A stretch of 64,000 nucleotides of DNA, taken from Lojkania enalia. Taxonomy: Eukaryota; Ascomycota; Dothideomycetes; Pleosporales. Each line of letters starts with the position of its first letter. The stretch's first letter is position 1. The position numbers and the translations under genes are program-made. Below the pieces are notes generated by a model that was not told the DNA's origin, did not search any database, and saw only the letters and a program-made list of their open reading frames with translations. The stretch covers positions 62,001-126,000 of the forward strand of contig ML986639.1 in assembly GCA_010094045.1 (NCBI GenBank). Reading direction: 5' to 3'. Of the stretch, positions 1 to 9,900 are shown one piece after another.

Positions 1-3000
1 ATCTATAGTGTCAGGTATTTCGATGTCCTCGTCTACCTCTTCGTCTTCGGATTCCGAGTCGGTAGATGAGTCGCTGCTGTCATCGGTTGACGAGCTCTCA
101 TCCCCGCTTTCCTCGATTGCATTGCCAGTCATTTTTGGCGGAGAAGGTTGTGTGGGAGGCGGCGACTCTTCGTCTTCGTCATCTGAATCTTCTGGCGTTG
201 GAGAGTGTGTGAGGAGACGGGCGGGTCCACGGGAAACAGCGGGCGACGACCTGTTAGAATCTTGTCCACTTTGAGATCGTGATTCTGACTGAGCTTTTGA
301 TCCCAAACTTGACTCTCCCTTGGCATCGGATTCGGAATCACTGTTTAAATTCCTAGAAACGGTAGTGTTGATGTCGGGCCTGAGTACGTCCTCCTCGATA
401 AACTTTCCGGCAGTGTCCTTTCTGCCATCCTTACTTTTGATTTTCGAAGAATTCGTAGTCCATGGCGCCTTTTCAAATGAGGCCTGGGTATGTGATAGCG
501 ACGCCGATGCCTTCTCCGGTAACTTGATATCAACATCGGAAGGTGTTCCATTATGAGAATGCGATACCTCCGAAGTATTGACTGTCTTTGCGGTCCCCCC
601 TTTCTGTGACACGGCTTCTGCATCGGGAGAAACGCTTTCACGCATTGATTCCTTGCCCATTTCTTGTGATTTTGGCGGAGCATCAGCGAGCTGATGTCTA
701 GGACCATCCAGCTCCTGTGCCGCCTCTTCATGAATCTTGTTCAAGTCTGGACCATTCGGTTGCGTTACATCTGCTCCCGTCGAAGCTTGCTCGTCATCGT
801 CCGAATAATCATCTGAACTATTAGAGGCACCACTAGAAAGAACAATAAATTCTTTAGTAGAGGATGGGGGAGCTATAGGCACCGGAGGTTGGATCTGGGC
901 TTTACCCCGCTTGATCTGTTTTTTTGGAAAGGGTACCAGAGAATGCTGGCTTGGAGTCTTCCGGTCAACCGATTCAGGAGTTGGCTGAGTAACGGAAGGG
1001 ATTGTGCTGGATGTGTTAATTTTCCGAGGGCGACCAGGCCGCTTTCGATTCTCTGACAGGGGTGGTATTTCGTTCGAAGCTCGACTATGGGTATTCCGAG
1101 TGTCAGCGGTGAGCTGGTGTTTGATTGGAGCACCGGCTCTTGAATTAACTGAAGCTAGATGCCTCACATTTGGTGGGAGGGGAATCTCGCTAGTACTTCG
1201 GCGCGGAGCGCTGCTATTATTATCTGTGGCACGATGCTTTGCACTTCCCGGAAGAGGGATATCACTCCTTTTTGGCGCTCTACCCGAGCCCGAGGAAGCC
1301 GACATGTCTCGGGGCTCGGGTGTAGGAGCAGTTTTTGCCGCTTTAGGTTCCGGCTTCTTGAATTCTGCTCGACTACTTGTTGAAGCAGTTTCATGGGTGG
1401 TACTTACACCTGGAGCCGAAGTAAGATGCCGAACATTTTCCGGAAGGGGAATTTCACTTCTAATGAGTGTCCTTCTTGGTCCTAGTGATTCCGACATACG
1501 TTGCTTAGTCTTAGCCACAGCCACCTCTGCGGTTTGATACTGTGACCCTCGCTTCGAAGCCGGCCTTTTGAAAACCTGGGGCGAAGTCTCCGGAGAGGGC
1601 TGTGGTTTATCTAGTATGATTTCGGCCTCTGCATGCGGAGAAGGGGGGTTTCGCAGTGGAGTGGGAGGAGTTCCTTGGCCTGGAGTTATTGAGGACCCCT
1701 TTTGGGACGGAATGACAACGTGCGGTGACGAAGACCGCTGCTTTGATTGTTTTCGAGAAAGAATCGCCATCAGTGATTCCGATGGCCTCGTACCGGTCGA
1801 AGGTGTACGGCTTTTTGTATGAGTGGGCACAGATTCTTGCGCTAAGTCTGATGAAGTCGGCAATATGTTCTGGAGAGCTTCGTTATTTGAAACACTCTTC
1901 GACGGAGTCTTCAGAGACTCCCGTATTGATGCTCCATTCAATTGCTTTATATCCGGCTTAGGCATAATGTAGGCCTTTCGGCTTGGTTTCTTGAGGCTGG
2001 ATGATTTCACCGAACCGGATACCTCGCTGTCTCCTGGGGTGATGTTGCCACTGCTGCGACCTTGAATAGCGCTTGTAGGTCTGCGCAACTCCGGATCTAG
2101 CGATTCTCGGCGAGATTCTCGTTGAATTGCTGAAATTGATTCCTCAGGCGTGGACACAATCTCATCATGCTGTTGCTTTAGGAAAGTGGAACGAATGGTA
2201 GTTTGATTGGACTTTGGGGTGCGTGAATCATAACTTTTCAACCGTTTTGTAGACCTTGCAACAAATTCGGGTGTTTGCGAGATCTCACTCCTATCCTGCC
2301 TTGAGTTTCCATTCTGCTCGGGCACCAATAGTTTTGGAGATGAAAGATTGTTTGGTTCTCGATTAATGTCTTCTTGTGAAGTAGCAGGCTCAAGGCCATC
2401 ATATTCAAGATCGTTCTCGCCCATGATGATATCCTCCGCTTCTTTAAGAGTTCCATGCGAGATTCCTGATAGGGACCACTGGTGTGATTCACGCGTATAG
2501 TCGTGCACAACGTGGCTCATTCGGTTTGCATTACGTTGGGAGGATACAATCTTAGCCGAATGCGGCTGTGCCTCTTTGAAGGGATTGTCAGGACTCTTCG
2601 GAGACGCAACGTCAGATTCAGCGATAGTGAGTGACATTGGAACGCCCAGTTCCGGAGATTCCTCTTTAACGATAACTGGAAACTCGGCTTGACCAGTTTG
2701 TGAGCCTTGGATGAACTGCACTGAAGCATTCGATTTGGATCTTCTTAGATGCTTGTCCCTGTAAGGTCTCTCATCACTGCTATGTTCGGACTCCGTCGAA
2801 GGTATCGGTTGATCTCGATTATAGTCCTGTTCATGTCTACCTAGCTGCTGTTCTTCCAAGCGCCTCTTCTTGCTTCCCTGACGCTCACTTCTCTCGAGAA
2901 GCCGCTTGTGAGCCTGGGAGGGACGAAGGTTTGAGGTGAACGGAACTGAAAAGTCGCGGTTGATAATGCTTGGGACAATTTTGATCATGCGCTTGGTCGG

Positions 3001-3361
3001 GTCGCTCTCGCCTTCGAATATGGAGCTAACAGTGTCGCTCAAGTCGAGGTCGCAATCGTATGCATCTTGCAGCTTTTTGATCGCAAAAAGCCTGCGGGCG
3101 CTTGTTAGTGAACGCTGACCGCCATATATTGTTCAGACGGATAACTCACGCAGCCTGGGGTGGTGTCAAGTAGTTACGTTTATACCTCTCTTCGGCCAGA
3201 GCCCACACCCGCTCAAGGGTATCCTCTAATTGAACTGGTAGGGCAAACTTCCTGCCCTTAAGTGCCTCCAAATGGGCCGCCGGGACGTATCTGGATGGGT
3301 CTTCAATTTCGAGAGGAAGAACCTCTACGGTGAGCCGCATGACAGTCTTCCGTGTCGCCAT
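1..3361 (-). CDS. Dnt1-like nucleolar protein, 5' part (3' end off the window)
   Basis: Exon 1 is 3361-3150 and exon 2 runs from 3091 to the left edge without a stop, so about 1,100 residues are visible and the C-terminus is missing. The intron 3149-3092 has a GTGAGT donor and a CCCGCAG acceptor. The first ~100 residues (MRLTVEVLP near the start, ERYKRNYL, then IKKLQDAYDCDLDLSDTV across the junction) match the N-terminal domain of fungal Dnt1-like proteins; fission yeast Dnt1 is a nucleolar inhibitor of the septation and mitotic-exit network. The rest is low-complexity, Ser/Pro/Lys-rich and probably disordered. It carries an AT-hook-like KRPGRPRK (about 1024-1047), four copies of an EIPLP-type motif (about 1050-1455) and a Ser/Asp/Glu-rich tail near position 1-110. 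Nuclear or nucleolar location is inferred. The family call rests on the N-terminus only. Confidence 0.8.
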
Positions 3362-4253
3362 TGCCTGGTTTGTAACGCGACAGTTTGGGTGATTAGAGGT
3401 CGCAGTTGCATAGCTAGATGCACTGGGGCTCGGTGAACTTTTTTGTGGAGCCTCAAGGTGTACGAGAGAGTGTCGAGGTGAAGCTCAATTGGCCGGAGCT
3501 TGCCCGAGATGCTTGGCGACGGTCCTGTGCTGATTCGGGGTTAGGTATTGCAAGGCTCCTGAGACGTCACTTCGGGTGAAGGTCGCGCGCGCAAGAGACT
3601 ACGTTGGAAGAGTTCGTTAGATGCGTAGAAACTCGTAAAAGTGGGGCACACGTGAGAGCGCGCCTTCGAGAATCGGCATTTGTTATCTCCGACGCTCAAC
3701 ACCATTGTCCCCTTACATTTCCGTTACCATTGCTTTGCCACCCAGGATGCTATTACCTCATTTTAGGTGTTATGAAGACGATTACACCTGAGAGATGGTG
3801 GAATAGTCGATTCTTTCCCAAAAGATAACCTTTGACGACAATTGATCGACAACTTACTCAAGCGCTAACAATAGCTTTAACTCATGGTAGCACGATGCCG
3901 GAGAAATCAAAGTGAAAGGTATGAAAGTCCCCCTTCATGCAATTATTGAATGCTGATCATGTCGACTAGCATCGCCCTGCTTCTCCAGCAGCACCGAAAG
4001 TGCAGTAGAAGCGAACGTGGGAAGCCTCCTCAAGCACATTGGAGTCTCCAAATCTAACCCGACAGAATTAGCAAATCTCATCTGCTAAATTCGGATTCCA
4101 TGGGGAGAAAGGCCCATATCATCCCAAGGCCCGTAAGAAAATGGTTCTATCGACTTCCGAAGGCTGGATATTCCGCCTGAATTTGCTTTGCTCCAATGAT
4201 TCTTTGATCTCCTTGTAGAGGAAGCGGCAAAAAGTCTTATCTAGGTATGTTTC

Positions 4254-5366
4254 TCACAGTGTGTACTTCATGAGCCGGGACTCGGCGTTGTCAAAGAGCT
4301 TATACGGCAAGCGAATGCTACGGCCGAGAATATCGAGCGAATGCAAGCGATATTCAGTGCAGAAATGATCCATTGAGTCTCGTGGATGCTCACCTAGTAT
4401 TTGGACACGTCGGAAAAGATCGAAATTGGAATACCCTCTTTGGAGGCGGCCCCTCATGGGTTGCATGGTCACGAAATCAATAGTGTCGTTTTGAACAACA
4501 TTATCTCGAGTTTCGAAAAGCTGCGTGAATGACTTACAGTGGACGAGTCAAAGCCATCAATGAATGATCCTCAGTAATCAGCTCCTTCTCGCCATAATTC
4601 AACTCATGATAGTCGTGGAGACCGAGCAAATTTGCCTTCAAAAGGTGGTGAAGCATCTGTTTATTACCAGGCCATTTCTCGTGAACGCGGCAGAGTAGCA
4701 ATAATCGAAGACGGTACTATAATCAAGGTCCTTATGGAGGAGAAGGGTAGTCATAAATTGAAATATGTAGCGCGACTTGAACTTGATGCTCACTACTGCG
4801 AGAACACCCCAATCCTCTCTACTAATAATGACCTCTTCGCACCGCATAATTTCACCAATGAAGAGTATATTTCAACAGAAAATGTCGAATCCACGTGGAA
4901 GAGTACGAAAAAGAGGTTAACGCGTTCATTTCGATGGAAGGTTGACCCACAACCTTAGCGGCATCCGACGTTCTATTTCATCTTCGTCGCAAAAGCGATC
5001 TCTTTGCATTTCACACTTACCCGATTAAAAAGTACAATCTTGGCCCTAGGGCTTCTGATCGGAAATCATTGCAAAGACTGGAACACTCTTTAGAGAGCTG
5101 CCCAAGGATGGACGCCGAAGATGGAACTAGTTTCGAAAAACTCCGGCAAGGTGATATGAGTATGCTCAAACGCGCTCAAATCTCTCCTCAAAATTCCGCC
5201 TCTCAGGTATCTTCTCCAGTTTCCTAAATACATATAGAAACTCGGAGCCAGTATTTTGATGACAGAACTGAAGACCGTAGTCGTGCCAATGCAAGGTAGA
5301 GAGATGGGCTTTAAATGCATGTCTATCACCACTAGACACAGCCCTTTGAAATTTTGTAGGTGTCAA
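4254..5366 (-). pseudogene. possible decayed gene of unknown family
   Basis: Several minus-strand pieces read like ordinary protein but sit in different frames and are interrupted by stops: about 5366-5166 (ending in ERRNFEERFERV), a frame-shifted continuation 5332-5090, a short stretch around 4660-4540 (ELNYGEKELITEDHSLMAL) and 4472-4254 (FDLFRRVQILGEHPRDS onward). The pieces are collinear, which suggests one broken gene rather than chance frames. I do not recognise the family. A gene with unusual introns is the alternative, but the frame changes do not coincide with good splice sites. Confidence 0.3.
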
Positions 5367-6814
5367 AGTGGAGTTTTAGCCTGATATTGGCCACCTCTTA
5401 AAAATACTGCAAAATATAGTTTAGAAACGCTTGGACAATGCCGGTATCACCGCCCCAACCTTTCAACAGTCGTCGACTGAAGAAATTTGCCTAGTAGGTC
5501 AATTTTTATCTAATGTTGGTATTAGTTGCTAATTAAATAACAGGGTCTACTACCTACTCTTAACATTCCACTATTTTACTTGCGAGGAACAGGGTCTTAT
5601 ATTAAAGAAGATCGAGAGACCGTAGTAGAAAATATAATAAATAGAATTAACCAACGAATTCCTATTCGGGGGTAAAAATGAAGAAGCTCTAATACATATT
5701 CCTCCAACTAAGTAGAGATGGTGGTGTTCTCGTCCTTCGACGACTAGCATAAGACCATTAACAAAGCAAAACCTTTAAGACTTATGATAACTTTCTTTAA
5801 TATGCAGTCTCTTAAATATGACCAATCGCGCTGCGGAGTCGAGGGTGAACTTCAAAATTAAGGTTTTCCAAACGATTTCTTATTTCTAGAGTTTATCGCT
5901 AAACGTTTTGTTTTTGCCAATACACTGCCTGTAAGCTCAGAAGGAGTATATTATCTCCCCAAATAGTATTTTTGACATTGTCTAGTGTCTTACTCTCGCT
6001 CTAGGTTTGATCTGTAGTCCCATGTTATCCATGAACAAAAAATCTTCTCATGGATGCCCAAAATCAAATTCTAACTGTGTTGGGCTTCGGAGGATCTCGC
6101 TAGTAAATAGTAACCTAGACTCTTTAGTGATGAATGGCTTATCTCATACATTCCTAGGAATATCGGGTTATTGGGAGAAGCAGCTCTCTCAACAACCTAT
6201 TCTCCGCCTCTCACAACGAGGAAGCTAGAGCTACCGCTAAAGGAGAGATAGAACAAATATTGCGAGAGGTAGCTTTCGATTATAAGCATAGGCTTAGGGA
6301 GTTAAAATCTTCACTTGTAGTCCAGTCATCGGAAGGTTTAACGGGTCTGAAATGGTGATGTAAATGCCATTTCTATTTCTCAAAAGTCTTACATGGGATC
6401 TATCTGGACACAATTTCATACTTGCGTGTATATTATGGCGTTTTGGGAGTAAGTGATAACATGCCCTGGCTTTAAAGTCTAAGTCGTTATTCTGTGGGAG
6501 TGACGTTCTAGAATTAATTCCCAATTTACAATTAATCGATGTCGGTACTTCGGGAATTGACACACCCTGATTTCAATCCAGACGACAAATGATAGATATG
6601 GACTAACGTACTTTGTTGGTTTTCTATTACATTTTTTCTGAATTATGCAGTAGTCTACATGGTTTCTGGTAGAACCCCTCACGGCTCTCATTAAGTAGAA
6701 CTAGAAGTTCACTAAGGAATCTGAAGTAGTAGTGATTCATTTCTCAAACTATTTGCACTTGTTACTCCACGCCAAGCGCCCTACGCTAAAGATTTAGCCG
6801 TTGAAATCCCTTCT

Positions 6815-7272
6815 TCAACCCTCCCAATTGACCATAACATTTCTGCAATCATGACTGGTGTTATACTGAGAAATTTTAGCTAGTCTCTCGCATAGTTCTG
6901 TCTGACATACCGTAAAGTCCAAATACGTCCGGTTTTCATGTCTTTTCGATAGCGTAAGTCCACAAGATGTCGTTACTGGGAACTTCTGAAGTAAATTGTT
7001 CCAAAGCTTCTCCCTGAAGAATCGCATTACGGACCCTAAACTCCTTTCCCCTAAACATAGAGTCCTCTACATCATTCAAATACGGATTTTTTCCCTTGAT
7101 ATATTGTTATCTCTAGCGTCCGGAGACCACTACAACCCAGCAACTCCAGTGGCCGAAACACAGCCTCCGTGGCAGCTCCCTCGCCCCTACGGATATGAAC
7201 GAAAATATGGATATACAGACGACGAAGACTTGGAAGCATAGTCCTCCGAGGATTTGCTGCCAAACGTGTCAC
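6815..7272 (-). pseudogene. possible F-box/LRR-type remnant
   Basis: The minus strand from 7272 to 7072 reads LPSLRRLYIHIFVHIRR, then LELLGCSGLRTLEITIYQ. The spacing of leucines resembles the leucine-rich tails of the large fungal F-box families. A second open piece, 7027-6815, lies downstream in another frame. There is no start with an F-box and no consistent exon structure. The call is an inference from composition only. Confidence 0.22.
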
Positions 7273-7943
7273 GTTAGATATTCGGCTATTACGTCAGCTA
7301 CATCCTGCCTATATATAGACCCTCGATATCCCTCAATTCACACCACTTTTGGCTGCCACTTCTCCCCTCTGGCATCGCGACAAAACGCTCCATCACAAGG
7401 ACCTATTCTTCGGTAAGTTCGAACCGAGTCCTGGACTCCACCCCGTCGACCACTTGGGGTAAATCATTGATAAATCGGCATTCGCATTGAAGCTCCCGCA
7501 TATCCTCTACACTGTCATACTCTGAAACACTTCGATCGCTTCGTGAAGTATCTGTTTATCAGCAGTGAGCCAACGATTTGAGAGTCCCTCTTGAGGTTCC
7601 CCATCCCATAAGATTTATTTTTCTTCCAAAATTGGGCCCACTATTGTACTAGACAATGAACGTCGGTCTATAGTAGTTGAACGCGATAGGTCTTTGATAC
7701 CTCCAGATTTTGCGGTAGATCTTGTCACAGAGCTCATGTGGTAGGGTTTTTCTCCATGCTCTCCTCAGCTCCAATGCTTCGTCATCAAACGAGAATTCTA
7801 CGAATTAAATTTTCGCTGAGCAGCAATAAACTCTCACTGAACATCCCGAATTAAACGCTGCCTACATATTTATATGCTCCTGAACCGCTTTCCGCACCAC
7901 AACTTGCCCCTTCTAGGAACACGTGCGATCCTCTTACTTGATC

Positions 7944-8826
7944 ATGTCTATTCTCAACAATGTTGCGGTGGTCATCTATTATGGCTGTTACTACAGGCCT
8001 GAGCCTTACTTGCCGTTAGTGCAAGCCCTCTGATCCGAGGCATCGACACTCATGGCCCTCTACTACTCACATGAGACCTCATCAAACCCAAATGTCGGTG
8101 ACATGAAAAACCCGAGTTTCAACCGAAAGCCACTAGAAGGAGGTTATCCGCAAGGTGACTGTGATAAAGTCACTGTGCTTGACCTGCTCAAATCTCTCAT
8201 CGAGGAGCATAGAGAGAATGTCAACATCATTGGTCACTCGGCTGGGGGCTGGGTTGCTAGTAAAGTAGCCATGCTGGGTTTGCAAATGAAGACGAGGAAG
8301 GCGCGAGACCTGTCAGGAGTGGTAAGCATATTGTATATGGGTGCATTCGTCATTCCTGTTGGCAAGTCGATTCACAGCCTCTTTCAACCTAAAGCCGAGC
8401 ATACGGTGACCCTTCTATTTATGACATTCTACATAACCATATGCACATTGAACTATCGATTTCTCCTAACCCTCTAATCCAAACACAGAAGCAAGGCGTC
8501 ATGGGACTCGGTACATTGGTCAAGCGCGAGACTTTTCTTTTCGACCTTGAACCTACAGAAGAGAAACGAAGACTACTACGACCTCTCCCGTCATTACCTC
8601 GGTCTTAACGAATGACGCTCTCTCTGTGCTGCCTTGCGCATACCTCGTTCTGGGGAATAATCTAACAACCCCAAAAGAGTATCAGGAAGGCATAGTCGCT
8701 CTGCACAGCCAGAAGACCGGCCCGTTGACGATGTATCGTTGTCCTGCAGGGCATTCACTGCATCTTAGTTGGACTGAGGGCCTGGCTGATATCGTGCGAG
8801 ACTTTGCAAGGAAGATCGAGGGTTGA
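7944..8826 (+). pseudogene. broken alpha/beta-hydrolase (AB_hydrolase_6 type)
   Basis: The reading begins MSILNNVAVVIYYGCYY at 7944 and hits an in-frame TGA at 8031-8033. A shifted frame from about 8052 to 8404 carries the nucleophile elbow GHSAGGW (Ser codon near 8238) and LYMGAFVIPVGKSI. A possible intron ends at the CACAG near 8489. The piece LGTLVKRETFLFDLEPTEEK then runs into a stop near 8608, while the family-like continuation (SVLPCAYLVLGNNL, then PAGHSLHLSWTEG with the likely catalytic His) lies in another frame and ends at TGA 8824-8826. At least one nonsense codon and two frame changes are therefore needed to read through. The family contains serine hydrolases and esterases; the substrate is unknown. 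Recent decay is likely because the motifs are still crisp. Confidence 0.68.
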
Positions 8827-9109
8827 TCAAGCAATTATTTGTATGTACTCTGTTCAAGAGTACTGAAAATGCTAGTAATTCGATGACTAGAGATCTATAA
8901 ATATAAAAGTTATGCATATATTTTTTCCAACAGTGCTTCCAAACGAGTGTCGATAATTCAAATATGCAACCCTTTTCATATATTACATCCCGATTTGATG
9001 CAAAAAGGCCGAAGCCTAGGACGTCCCGCGTGATAGTAAAAGAATGGAATGGAGGAACTGAGTTCCTCCTGTCTCTTCAACCCATCCTCCCCAAACTCCA
9101 AACAACCAT

Positions 9110-9710
9110 TTAGTGGGTCCAGAGGTAGACACCCCTCTTTCCGAGCCTCTGTCCACGAAGAGCCTGCGCAGCGTTGTCGTTGGGAGCATCGTCGCCAAAG
9201 CCGCATCCTCCATCACGCTCCTGGGCAACGATGGCACCAGCGCACTTGCCAGAATTGAAACCACAGCAACCAGAGGCGCAGTCGGCATCAGAGCTGCATG
9301 GGCCGGTGATGAACTGGGTTCCTGGGGCTACGGTATTATCGGTGGTGTCAGCGTTACCGGTCTGGGCCGGTGTCTGTGTTGCGCCATTGCCAAAGTCGCC
9401 AGATCCAGGAGGGAACTCTCCCTGAAAGCCCAAGGCGCGGGCAGCGTCCGCGTTAGGCACATCGTTGCCAAAGCCGCAGCCGCCATCACGTTCGAGAGCG
9501 ACGATGGCACCAGCGCACTTGCCAGAATTGAAACCACAGCAGCCAGAGGCGCAGTCGGCGTCAGAAGTGCAGGGTCCCGTGATGAATTGAGTGCCCTGGG
9601 AGGCGACGAGGAGAGCAACTATCCAGGCTGTTAGACTGATTTGCCTAGTATGGTCGAAGAATTGGGAGCTTACGGTTGAGCATAGCAGCGATCTTGAAAA
9701 GAGGAGCCAT
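9110..9710 (-). CDS. secreted two-domain cysteine-rich protein, BAS2-like tandem repeat
   Basis: Exon 1 is 9710-9674 (37 nt) and exon 2 is 9627-9110. The intron 9673-9628 has GTAAGC and TCTAACAG. The product is 184 aa. Residues 1-23 look like a signal peptide, although a proline and tryptophan interrupt the hydrophobic run. Two domains follow, about residues 26-72 and 117-163, offset by 91 residues. Each starts GTQFITGPC and contains CASGCCGFNSGKCAGAIVA and ERDGGCGFG. Each has six cysteines (32, 38, 42, 43, 50, 63 and 123, 129, 133, 134, 141, 154), presumably three disulfides. The motif matches fungal proteins annotated as biotrophy-associated secreted protein 2; the usual family member has one such domain. 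A glycine/threonine-rich linker joins the two. A KR pair at 176-177 precedes the last seven residues, GVYLWTH. The molecular role is unknown and a virulence role should not be assumed. Confidence 0.82.
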
Positions 9711-9900
9711 TTTTAGAATAGTTGGTTTGGTTTAGTTTCTCGAAAAGAGGGTCTAGGTGTTTTTAATAGTCTGTAGTAAGGACCGGCCGGCTTCGCCTGG
9801 AAGTATGAAGAGAATGAGTTGAAGAGAACGTTGGAAGTGAATATTGTTGTTGTTGATGTGATGAGGATACTTGAAGCGAACACTCAAGCCGTCTTTATAC
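9711..9900 (-). promoter_or_regulatory. TATA box and leader of the BAS2-like gene
   Basis: On the minus strand GTATAAAGAC lies at 9900-9891, about 180-190 nt before the ATG at 9710. That places transcription start near 9865 and a leader of roughly 150 nt containing a CAACAACAACAA stretch. A clear TATA box is unusual among the genes here and fits a regulated secreted-protein gene. This is sequence inference only. Confidence 0.4.

Larger units (their letters stand above)
3362..7943. other. gene-poor AT-rich region with decayed coding remnants
   Basis: No intact gene was found in these 4.6 kb. The first ~250 bp upstream of the Dnt1-like start presumably hold its promoter. From about 4.2 kb the DNA is AT-rich and stop-dense. 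Two stretches keep protein-like composition on the minus strand and are listed separately as possible remnants (4254-5366 and 6815-7272). No tRNA-like A/B box pair or terminal repeat was recognised. Confidence 0.5.
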
